Source of the DNA: Chrysochromulina tobinii
Lineage: Eukaryota > Haptophyta > Prymnesiales > Chrysochromulinaceae
Assembly: GCA_001275005.1 (NCBI GenBank)
Contig: JWZX01002005.1
Coordinates: 1 to 13,885 of the forward strand
Direction of reading: 5' to 3'
DNA: 13,885 nucleotides
In this document: piece after piece, positions 1 to 7,989 of the stretch
Layout of the letters: the number at the start of each line of letters is the position of its first letter
How positions within the stretch are numbered: the stretch's first letter is position 1
The notes under the pieces: generated by a model
Databases searched by the model: none
What the model was told of the DNA's origin: nothing
Seen by the model: the letters and a program-made list of their open reading frames with translations, nothing else
Translations under genes and position numbers: made by a program

Positions 1-3000
1 TCGCCACCACCGCCCTCGCCGCCACCCCCGTCTCCACCCTCGCCTCCGCCATCGCCGCCCGCCCCGCTGCCCGCGTCGCCGCCTCTGTGGCAAGAGATGA
101 GCCGCGAGGACCGGGCCGTCGTCTTCGCCCAACGGCAGGCGGCCGTCGGCACGCAAGCACGCGCCGCGCTCGAGTCAGCCCTCCTCGCCGACGACACGCC
201 CATCATCACCACGGTCGTCACCACGACCACCGTGTATCCCATCGAAGCCTCATTCCCCCTCGCCGGGGCCACCGTCGAGAGCTTCGGCGCCACTGAGCGC
301 GAGGCCTTCCGCACGGGGTTGGCGACGATGCTCGGTGTGGCTGCCTCGGAAGTCACGATCACGGTGAGCGCGGGCTCCGTGCTCGTCACGGCAGTGGTGA
401 CGGCCAGCAGTGTAAACATGCAGCGGACGCACAACACCACCCTCAGGTGAGCTTGAGCTTCGCTAATCTGAGCAGCGCAGCCCTCATCAGGGAATGCGGG
501 GGGGCTGGAGGGGGGCTGTCCTTTGCCTCTCTCTCCTGCCCTCGCCCTGTTGCATCCATGCCAGAGTCTGACTCCACGCCCAGGCTCCTGTGCATGTGTC
601 TCATTTGCTCACCCCCTGCGGCCTGTGCCCCATGTGCCTGGTGCCGATGCGTGCGCAGTTCCCTAGATGTGTCTGCGCTCTACAGCGCCCTGCAGGTGAA
701 CACCTCGGTGCCACAGGTGGCCGTTCAGCCGCCCATCGTCATCAACGTCACGACGAACGTCACCACCATTCCCGTCAACCCCGCACGCGAGGAGTTTCTC
801 ACCGGTATGGTTCGCACGTACCAAACCCTGGACGAGGACGCGACCACCAGCACGCTGCTCGACCAGTTCTTCTCATATCTCATGGACTCGTGTATCGGAG
901 GCGCGCCCGGCCCAGAGGATCTCAACTGGACCTTCAACGGCGCGGTGAGTGCCTCCGTCGAGCTCGCCTTGCTCTCCCTCCCGCCCGCGCGCGCCGCCCG
1001 CGCCCGTCCAGCGCCCTGCTGACGCGTACTGACGCGATCGGCACTGCTCTCCCCCATCCGCCGCGAACGCCAGACATTCTTCATGATGACGATAGTCACC
1101 ACAATCGGCTACGGCACCTTTGCCCCCTCTCTGCCGATCGGTCGCTCCATGGTCATCCTCTTCGGTTCGGTGACCATCGTCCTCTTTGGGCTGGTCTCGC
1201 GCCCGGCCGTGGATGTCGTCGAAGCGATCGAGGCGCGTACCGAGCGGCTCCTGCTCCGCGCGAGGCGTTCCGAGCAGCCCCTCTCTGAGCAGGGTCAGCA
1301 AATTCTCAAAGGGGCGAGCGCGATGCTCCTGTGCCATGCCGTGCTCATGGCAGCCGCAGTGATCGTCTACCTGGATCGCGATGAAGAGGATCCGCTCCAC
1401 GAAGAGTGGGACTTTGGCACGTGCTACTACTTCTGCTTCGTCACCTTCTCGAGCATCGGCCTGGGCGACTTTAGCCTGGGCCCGGCCGACAACAGCAACT
1501 ACGAGCTCGGGCGGCTGCTCGTGCAGGCGCTCATCATCATGTTCGGGATGGCGGCCTTCAACCTCGCGACCGGGGCTTGCTCCGGTCTCGTGCTGCCTCA
1601 CGGAGCCGCACTCAGAGCGTGGGCCGTTCAGCTGGGTACGCTCGTTGCGACTTCCTGCGCCAGGAGCCGTGATGGCAAGAAGGTCGAGCTCTCGCCAGTG
1701 ACGCCAGACCCGGTGACCATTCCCTCCACTTCCCGGATAGTGTCGGGATCAGCGCGCCGGCCGCGTTCCCCCTCAGCCTGCGCCTCGGCGTGCGACGGAT
1801 CGAGATCTCGTACATCTCCCTGTGAGGCGAGCTTCATGGAGAGCGAGACCTTGCCCGAGGCCTCGTCGACGCTGACAACCTTGATGAACACTTTTGGCCC
1901 GACGGGACCGGCCGCACAAGCAGCCCCAGCCGAGATTCGTGTTCCTCAATTCACGTCGTCGCGTATGCCCAAACCGGAGCTCCTCCTGTGGATGATCTCG
2001 GAGCCTATCTCGGAGCCGATCTCACAGGATCTCCCCGCGTGGACGACGGCGAGCGCAGAAGATTCAGAGCACTTAGAGACTCTTCATGACAGCGCCGACG
2101 CTCCTCCAACGACGACACCAGCGCCGCCAGCGCCGCCGGCATCGCCACCCTCATCGCCGCCGACGGACCCCGAGCTGCCGCCACAGCCGGAGCCCGTGCC
2201 GAGATCCCAGACGACGACACTCACCCAGACGACGACACTCACCCAGACGACGCCCGCCCTGACGACGACCCTCACCCAGACTATCTCGTTCACCCAGACG
2301 CCCACAACGATCCCGACAGCACTCACTCCGAACCCAGCGCGCAAGAAAATCGATCTCAAGTCGGCCATCAAGAAAGTGCAGGTTGCCAACGTCGTCGCGC
2401 GGCCGGTCGTTGTAAAAGCCGTCCGCCCGTTACACGCCGATGTGGGGATTTTCCGGGCGCCGAAGCGGATGGTGGAGGAGACGAAGGTTGACGTCAAGGA
2501 ACCGCCCACAGCAGAGGCCCAACCGAGCCGGTGCGAGCAACGACTTCGTGCATGCCTGGCGGTCATCGGCTACCTTGCGATCTTTTACGCGATGATCCTC
2601 ATCGGCGCCGCCGTGTTCGTGTATGTCGAGGCCGCAACGGAGGAGGCAGACGCGATTGCAATGCGCCTCGAGGAGAACGAGGTACGCGAGAGCATGGGCC
2701 TCGAGAGGCTCTCAGCGGGAGCGTCGGGTGGCTTGCCACTGTCGCCCCCATCCGCACCTCCAGAACTCCGACCGGCCTCGCGCGAGGAAGCTGCCGCGGC
2801 GCTCGCGGCGCTCAGCCAGACGCCAGCGGAGGAGCGCGGGGCCGCTCTCGACTCAATTGTGGACGACTACGTGCAAGTGGTGAAGAACGAGGCCGCTGCG
2901 GATTCGCTCGCCGAGTTCTTCCTCGCACGCCTCGACACGTGCAAGAGCCGCTCTGCAGACTACACTCAGCCCAGGTGGACCTTCGAGGGGGCCACCTTCT

Positions 3001-4029
3001 TCATGATGACCATCGCGACGTCGATCGGGTACGGCACCTTCGCACCGAAGACGCCGTTGGGCAAAGCCATCGTCGTCCTCATCGGCCACCTGACGATGAT
3101 CTTTTACGGAGTGTGCTTGAGTGCGCTCGTGAATGAGGTCACGGCGGCCATTGAGTGTGTGGCCTCCATGATGCTCTTCGTCAGTGGCAAGGTGGCGCGG
3201 GTCATCCGTCACTGCGGCGGCCCGGAGCTCGTGGCGTCATCTGAGCAGGAAGCTCGGTACAAGCTGCTCGTTGCCATCGGTCTGCTGCACGGCTACCTCG
3301 GCATCTGCGCCGTGTGTGCACAGATTGTGTTCGGCCACTACCTTGATACGGAGATGTCCTTTGACGAGGGCTACTACTTTGGCTTCGTCACCTTCAGCAC
3401 CATCGGGTTCGGCGACTTTGCTCTTCAGCCTTATGGTGCTCCACCAAGCCTCGTCTTTTTCGAAGCGCTCGCCATCTTTGCCGGGCTCGCGTTCTTCAGT
3501 GCCTTCGCCTCCCACGGGGCCGCGTGGATCAACGAGGTCGCACTCATCGCCTGGGCCATCGCCATGGACCCGTGTCGGCTGCCTCGGCAGCTGTCGCACG
3601 CGTTCAGCACGGTTCAGGTTGCACCCGCTCCTCCGCCATCTCCACCCACCTCGGCCTTGCCGCTCACGTCCGACGTGGGCGACCAGAAGAACCGTCATCA
3701 GCTGCTCCGTATCCATGAGCAGGAGGCCCTGCCAGCCAAACACGAGGACCCGCTCCCGATGCCATCGTGCTGGGACCGTGCTCTGTCTCGGCTCACTTGC
3801 TTCGCGGCTGCGGTCCTCGGGATGTATTTAGTGATCGTCTTGGGCGGCCTCTGCCTGTACTGGTCAGAGTCGGACTTTGAGCGCATGGGCAACTGTGCCG
3901 CCATGGACGAGGAGAATGAGCTGCGCACGAGCATTCGCCTGCCGCCGATGGTGAGCGATTTCTGTTGATGGTTCTCCTGACGTCTCTGATGTACTTCCAC
4001 AGGATAGCATGGTGGGGCGTTTGAAATAG
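1..4029 (+). CDS. Tandem two-pore-domain (K2P-type) potassium channel, four pore loops, 5' partial
   Basis: Predicted membrane potassium channel. Proposed exons are <1-446, 659-944, 1074-3950 and 4003-4029, giving 1211 residues in view; the start lies upstream. Fragment residues 1-30 are Pro/Ser-rich, and about 55-240 form an extracellular region with several N-x-S/T sequons. Pore 1 is TIGYG (GYG at 1107-1115), followed by two helices; pore 2 is SIGLGD (1458-1466), then a helix. A cytosolic linker of about 330 residues follows, with Pro-rich and TTTLTQ-type repeats. Unit 2 has TM1 (about 2556-2630), a cap, pore TSIGYG (3027-3035), two helices, pore TIGFGD (3405-3413) and a fourth helix. A last hydrophobic helix (about 3789-3860) resembles TM1 of a third unit. 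The GYG then G[LF]G-D alternation is the K2P hallmark. A usual K2P has one such pair and dimerises; two pairs in one chain could supply a whole pore. Splicing is inferred from frame and homology between the two units. High confidence for family, moderate for exact ends. Confidence 0.86.
447..658 (+). other. Intron 1 of the K2P-type channel gene
   Basis: Donor CAG/GTGAGC at 446/447 and acceptor GTGCGCAG/TT at 658/659. Read through, the upstream frame hits a TGA at once (448-450). Splicing in phase 2 joins N-T-T-L to S-S-L-D-V and keeps the extracellular domain continuous. The intron is 212 bases. Inferred from sequence only. Confidence 0.7.
945..1073 (+). other. Intron 2 of the K2P-type channel gene
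   Basis: Donor GCG/GTGAGT and acceptor CGCCAG/ACATTC, phase 0, 129 bases. The junction yields WTFNGA-TFFMMTIVTTIGYG, which matches WTFEGATFFMMTIATSIGYG of the second unit (2975-3035) almost residue for residue. This internal homology makes it the best supported splice in the window. Confidence 0.9.
2211..2279 (+). repeat. Short tandem repeat coding TTTLTQ in the channel linker
   Basis: Two identical 18-base units (2211-2228, 2229-2246) and a third with one mismatch (2262-2279) encode TTTLTQ copies inside the cytosolic linker between the two pore units. The flanks continue as degenerate T/Q/P-rich sequence. The unit length is a multiple of three, so expansion or loss would not break the frame. 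Confidence 0.85.
3951..4002 (+). other. Probable intron 3 of the K2P-type channel gene (52 bases)
   Basis: Donor ATG/GTGAGC at 3950/3951 and acceptor CTTCCACAG/GAT at 4002/4003. Splicing gives a final nine-codon exon, D-S-M-V-G-R-L-K-stop. Without splicing the frame ends at TGA 3966-3968 after V-S-D-F-C. Both sites look canonical, but the intron is short and either ending leaves a protein stopping just after a single helix. Confidence 0.5.
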
Positions 4030-4424
4030 TGTATTCTCTGATCGCGCGCCGGCATTGGCAGTGAGGGCCCTTCGACGGATCATGAGCTGAGTGCAAGAAC
4101 GTGAGCTCGATGCTCGTCGGTGGCAAGGGGATTTGTGTTCTTGTTGAGGTGACGTGAGGTGAGACACTCGAAGGTATAGCGCAGCAGCTCATGGCCATGG
4201 CATACTTATAGGGCCCACACACCCCGCCCGCACGGGCGGCTCGAAGTGAAACAGCTTAGACTCACTTAATACGACGTAACACTAAGAACACACCGCACGG
4301 CACATGGTCTGCACGACTAACTCTTTTACGTCCGGTCAGGAGACACACGACATTCACCATGGTCGATAACGTAATTATGTTGGCTCTTACTAACAACACG
4401 CCTGGAACATTGTACGAGAGGGGC
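4030..4424. other. Convergent intergenic spacer between channel and ShKT-GH127 genes
   Basis: About 395 bases between the 3' ends of two converging genes. I looked for further pore-loop exons that would complete the third channel unit and saw none. No AATAAA is visible on either strand near the stop codons. The stretch presumably holds both 3' untranslated regions. Confidence 0.6.
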
Positions 4425-7400
4425 TCAAACGACGCGAAAGTAGGCCGTGTAAGTCTCGTCGACCACCGCCGCGAGGGCCATCAGCTCGACGGGCTTACGA
4501 TCGGCGCCAGGGGCCTCGAGTCGCACCTTGGCCCACGTCGCCTTGCCCCCGTGCGGGTCCGCGCACCGGGCGACCCGAGTCCAGCGGCGCACCTCCTCCG
4601 GCGCGCCTCGCAGCGTGTGCTCGCCTTTGGTCGTCAGCCCGACGAGCATCTGCGGCCCATAGAGCAGCGCGTACGTCGACTCAAAGCTTGGGCGCCAGTC
4701 ATTAATGGGCTCGAGGTAGGCATACAGGCCGAAGTGGGCCACTAGCCTGTCGCCCTCTGCCCATCGACGATGGACACGCAGGAAGCGGCCGACGGCCATT
4801 GGGCGACGGGATGCGGCGGCGGCCTGCGTGTCGCCCTCGCTCGTCGGAGTCGGCGGTGGTGCAAGGGGCGTGGTTTGGCCAGCCTGAGTGACAAGGGTCA
4901 CTGAGGAGGCGAGAGGCGCAGCCCACGAGGGAATGCGCAGCCAGAGCGTGCATCCCCGTGCTTCGAAGCAGCCGCCACTCTCCGCCCCTTTCGCGGCTTG
5001 TCCCAAAGGGGGCTGCCCTTCCGACGGAAGGCCAGCATGCACGTGCTCACCACGGCGCCAGCCATCCCCCACAGGGGGCGGCCCTTCGGACGGAAGGCCA
5101 CTTGCAAGCGTCACGGTCACGTCGACGGAGGCACACTCGCGCGGCTCAAGCTCGCGCTCGAGCACGAGACGCACGCCGCCCGCTCGCCAGCTGAGGGTGC
5201 TCGGAACAAACTGGCTTATCCACAGCGCCGGTGGGGCGCGCACAGCCTCGCCCAGCACGGCGCCGTGCAAAACCGCGCCCGGCCTCACACTGCGCGCCGT
5301 CTTGGGCACATCCAGCTCCTCGGCCGTGGCAGCTGCGGCGGCCACCTCGGCCTCAGACGCCTCGGCTGCAGGGGCACCCTCGAAAAGGGCCCCGTCGGCG
5401 AGCTTAGCAAAAGATTCCACGCCCGTGCCGTAGCAGCACCAAAAGGCATCGTCGGGCCCGCCCCAGCCTGCCCAGTTCGCCTTCGCCTTCGAGACCCCTG
5501 CACCGAGCGGCAGCATGTAGATCATCTTCCCAGGGTGCGCGGGGTGCTGGATGCCGAGCACCCCATTGAGTAGTTGGCGCTCAAAAGCGTCGGCGAGCGC
5601 GCTTGAAGGTGAGCGCCCGAAGAGCTCATGCACGTCCAGCAGGCCAGCGAGGATCTTGTGAAGTGTGTACCTGTGAAGGTAGGTGTGAAGGTCGGTGTGA
5701 AGGTAGGAGGAGCAGCAATTGGGAAACAATCAGGGTGAGGCGCAATCAGGGAGCAATCAGGTAGACATCAGAGAAGACGTGAGTGGCCACCGAGGGCAGT
5801 CGGTGCCAATCCATTGCCAATCCGTCCAAGTACCACGGAGCCCAGACCGCCCCAAACTCGCCCGCCTCCAGCGTGTCGAGCACCTTAGTTGGCCAAGCAG
5901 AAACAAAGCCCGTGCCCAGTGCGAGCTGGCAGCGGCGCAGCTCACGCACCAGCAGCTTGGCGCGCGCGGCGAAGCTGGCGTTCCCGCTGGCGGCGTATCC
6001 GAGTGCGAGGCCGGAGAGTAGGTGGCCTACAAAGTGGCCGCGGAGCGTGCGGGTTGGCGTGTTCGGGTCGGGGTAGCCACCGCCCTCGGCAGCCTCCCAT
6101 GCCGAATAGGGCTCTCCTGGTGTAGGCAGCCCTGCCACATGTGGAATGGAGACCGGGAGATGCACTCAGAGGTCATCAGAGGCGACCAGAGGCCATCCAC
6201 GCAATCAGTGGTCATCAGTGGGCATCACCTGCCACGTGTCGAAAGGACCATAGCAGCCGATCAGGTGGGAGAGAGAGGAGGTACTCTGCATTGAGTTGCT
6301 GCGCCGCGTGGAACTCCGTCCCAGCCGAAAGCCGCACGTCGTGAAGTGCCACGCGACGCAGCAGCGGCACAGTGCTCAGCGGAGTGACCCGCCGAACAGT
6401 CGAGCTGTCTGCTGCATGTCCGTCCTCGCTCGGGCGGTCCAAATCAGCAAGCCCATCGCTCCGGCTCCTCGGTCGCGGCGGTCGCCCCAGAGTATGCGCG
6501 CGGCACCACTCGCCAAGACGTCGATGGAGCTGCGGAGGCACCCGTCCACTGCTGTCTGCCTCGTCCTCTGTGCTCGCCTGCGGCTGCTCAGTCTCGAGAC
6601 TGAGGTTGCCTAACTTGGACGGTTCAGCCTGCTCAGTCTCGAGGTTGCCCAACTTGGACCGCTCAGCCTCGCTGCGGCCGCCCTGGCATCGCTTGCACGC
6701 GGATGGGCATAAGCGACGCATCGGAATCGGCATGACCGAGCACAGGCCTATTAGCGCCCAGCCTTCACAGCGCTCATGCACGTCCGTGCACGTGGAGCCG
6801 CTGTTGCTGCTGCTGCTTCTGCTGCTTCTGCTCCGATTGCTACTGCTGGCTGCACCGCTCCTCTCAACCCCAGCGAGCACCCTTTCGGCGAGCGCGAGCA
6901 CCCCCGGCTGGCGGCATGCACAGGGGCAGAAGGCGTGCATTAGCCTGCGACCGAGAGTACACTCTCCTGCGGCAGCCCACTCGTCGCACCCATCGTGCCG
7001 GTCGGTGCGGCCTGGCTCGCAAGCGATGCGCGGCAGCTTTGGACGCGTCAGCTGCGCCTTCGTCGGCTCGCAGAAGCTACACGAGGCCGCACACAGCTTG
7101 CGCATCGCTTCGGGCTCTCGCTCGCACTCACCCACCGACAACCAGAAAGGGCATGCGCGACGGGCGTCCATGCACGTGGGCACCTGCTGCGCCGCACGTG
7201 CGTCCCAGGGTTTGTCAAGTGCAACCTCTTCGTCACTCTCGTAGCCAACGCTCTGCCCTCCGGGAGCTCCGTCCTGCCGACGCTGGCACGTGCCGCACGA
7301 CCGGGCGCAATCGACCACCATCTGTGCGCGAGAGGCCGGATTGCGGCACTGACCCGCCGCAGCTCGAGCGCCGCAGTCGCCTGACGTGTCTCGGCAGCCA

Positions 7401-7843
7401 CCATCGATAGGAGACGCATGGTCCTCGTCGCGGCCAGGCTCTTTGTCGCTAGGCGCTGCCACCTCAAAGACAAGCTGCTCCTGACCAGGCCGAGGCCGAC
7501 AGATGCGACATGAGACCGGGCAGTCGCGCCAAAAGGTGAGCGGCCGAAAGTCGCATCGCTCGGCGTGTGCAATGCGCCCACACTCTGAGCGCGTGTCTCG
7601 ACAATCGTAATTGAGTATAGGCGGTGCGGCGCAGGCATCGCACGTCACAGGGCAGGCGAAGTGCAGGAGGTCACGGTGCGATTCGGTGAGACACAAATCG
7701 CGAAGGTCGATGCACGCTGGGCTAACGTCAGCGCAGGTATCCTGCGCGGCACGAAACGACGTGTCGAAAGTAACTGAGATGATCACGAGCAGCACCCACA
7801 GCGCGATGCCGAGGATTGCAGTGAGGCGAAGACCATTCCGCAT
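4425..7843 (-). CDS. Membrane-anchored ShKT-repeat protein fused to a DUF1680/GH127-like glycosidase domain, central part missing
   Basis: Exons on the minus strand are 7843-6229, 6131-5834 and 5670-4425, giving 1052 residues. The start is the first ATG after an in-frame stop at 7876-7874. Residues 7-26 form a signal anchor or signal peptide. Six Cys-rich ShKT-like modules follow (about 37-71, 81-115, 150-186, 224-258, 275-310, 352-386; the fifth has compressed C-x-C-x-C spacing), then a Ser-rich linker. From about 497 the DUF1680/GH127 fold begins: HDVRL, N-x-EYLLSL-x-x-DRLLWSF, GLPTPG, RGHFVGH, GTGFVSAWP, VWAPWYTLHKILAGLLD, YMLPLG, FWCCYGTG (C716, C717), and LYGPQML near the end. Known GH127 enzymes cleave beta-L-arabinofuranosides using a Zn-bound cysteine in the CC motif with Glu residues nearer the N-terminus. 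That Glu-bearing segment is absent here, between residues 650 and 655, so activity is doubtful. Likely in the secretory pathway or extracellular, from anchor and disulphide-rich modules. Confidence 0.85.
5008..5100. repeat. Pair of 27-base direct repeats with a palindromic core, inside the GH127 C-terminal domain
   Basis: Copies lie at 5008-5034 and 5074-5100 and differ at two bases. The first carries a perfect inverted repeat, CCTTCC-GAC-GGAAGG. The spacing of 66 bases equals 22 codons, so the coding strand reads GLPSEGPPP then GLPSEGQPPLG in an otherwise unconserved loop of the C-terminal beta domain. It looks like an in-frame insertion or local duplication. Confidence 0.8.
5672..5707. repeat. 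Three 12-base tandem repeats at an intron 3' end
   Basis: Three units of tgtgaaggt(a/c)gg occupy 5672-5683, 5684-5695 and 5696-5707. The first and third are identical; the second differs at one base. On the coding strand each reads as a pyrimidine tract (cctaccttcaca), and only the copy nearest the exon is followed by the AG actually used. Confidence 0.9.
5727..5761. repeat. caatcagg micro-repeats inside intron 2 of the ShKT-GH127 gene
   Basis: The octamer caatcagg occurs at 5727-5734, 5743-5750 and 5754-5761, inside the intron. Irregular spacing suggests a decayed simple repeat. No function is visible. Confidence 0.7.
6132..6228 (-). other. Intron 1 of the ShKT-GH127 gene
   Basis: On the minus strand the donor is GTGGCAG/GTGATG (6229/6228) and the acceptor ATGTGGCAG/GGC (6132/6131), 97 bases, phase 1. 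The junction gives WSFRHVAG-LPTPGEPY, matching the family's WSFRxxAGLPTPG. Unspliced, the frame stops soon after the donor. Confidence 0.85.
6584..6667. repeat. Tandem duplication (45 + 39 bases) in the ShKT-GH127 linker
   Basis: The segment 6584-6628 is repeated directly by 6629-6667, with a 6-base length difference and a few substitutions. On the minus strand it encodes the doubled peptide SKLGNLETEQ / SKLGNLSLETEQ between the last ShKT module and the glycosidase domain. Both lengths are multiples of three. Confidence 0.85.
6801..6846. repeat. Imperfect ctg/ctt trinucleotide run coding a Ser-rich linker
   Basis: A run of gctgctgctt-type triplets lies between ShKT modules five and six. On the coding strand it gives a Ser/Asn/Arg-rich flexible linker (residues about 333-350). 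It is a typical slippage-prone microsatellite within a coding exon. Confidence 0.8.
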
Positions 7844-7989
7844 TGACGAATTTTGATGCAAAGCAAAACAGCCTTACTTCATCCAATACACTTGTATCAC
7901 GACACCGCGACCCCACCAAGGCTTCATTCATTCATAACTGCTTCGTTCAACTCAAAACAATTCACAGGACCTTCACTAAGATCAAGGAG
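7844..7989. promoter_or_regulatory. Divergent intergenic region, likely bidirectional promoter
   Basis: Only 146 bases separate the ATG of the ShKT-GH127 gene (minus) from the ATG of the oxygenase gene (plus). The stretch is clearly richer in A+T than its neighbours and contains a CCAAT pentamer at 7883-7887. No clear TATA box was recognised. The region must hold both 5' leaders as well as promoter elements, so co-regulation of the pair is plausible but inferred. Confidence 0.5.

Larger units (their letters stand above)
5671..5833 (-). other. Intron 2 of the ShKT-GH127 gene
   Basis: On the minus strand the donor is CTCCGTG/GTACTT (5834/5833) and the acceptor CCTTCACAG/GTACAC (5671/5670), 163 bases, phase 2. 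The junction restores VWAPW-YTLHKILAGLLD, a strongly conserved DUF1680 stretch. The 3' part consists of a 12-base tandem repeat that repeats the pyrimidine tract. Confidence 0.85.

Noticed and set aside
4359-4745. 128-codon plus-strand frame starting at an ATG in the convergent spacer
   Set aside because: Most of it overlaps the conserved C-terminus of the GH127 domain on the opposite strand, and its translation shows no motif.
5671-5833. Idea that the missing GH127 middle segment is hidden in intron 2
   Set aside because: The intron is only 163 bases, is repeat-rich, and no frame gives the expected motifs. The loss lies inside exon 3, not at a splice junction.
6372-7244. 290-codon plus-strand open frame opposite the ShKT modules
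   Set aside because: It is the antisense shadow of the ShKT exon. The minus strand has the six cysteine modules, so the plus frame carries no independent evidence.
6779-7843. ShKT modules as venom-type toxins
   Set aside because: The module is named after a sea anemone peptide but is widespread as a disulphide-rich domain in enzymes. Here it is repeated and attached to a glycosidase, with nothing indicating toxicity.
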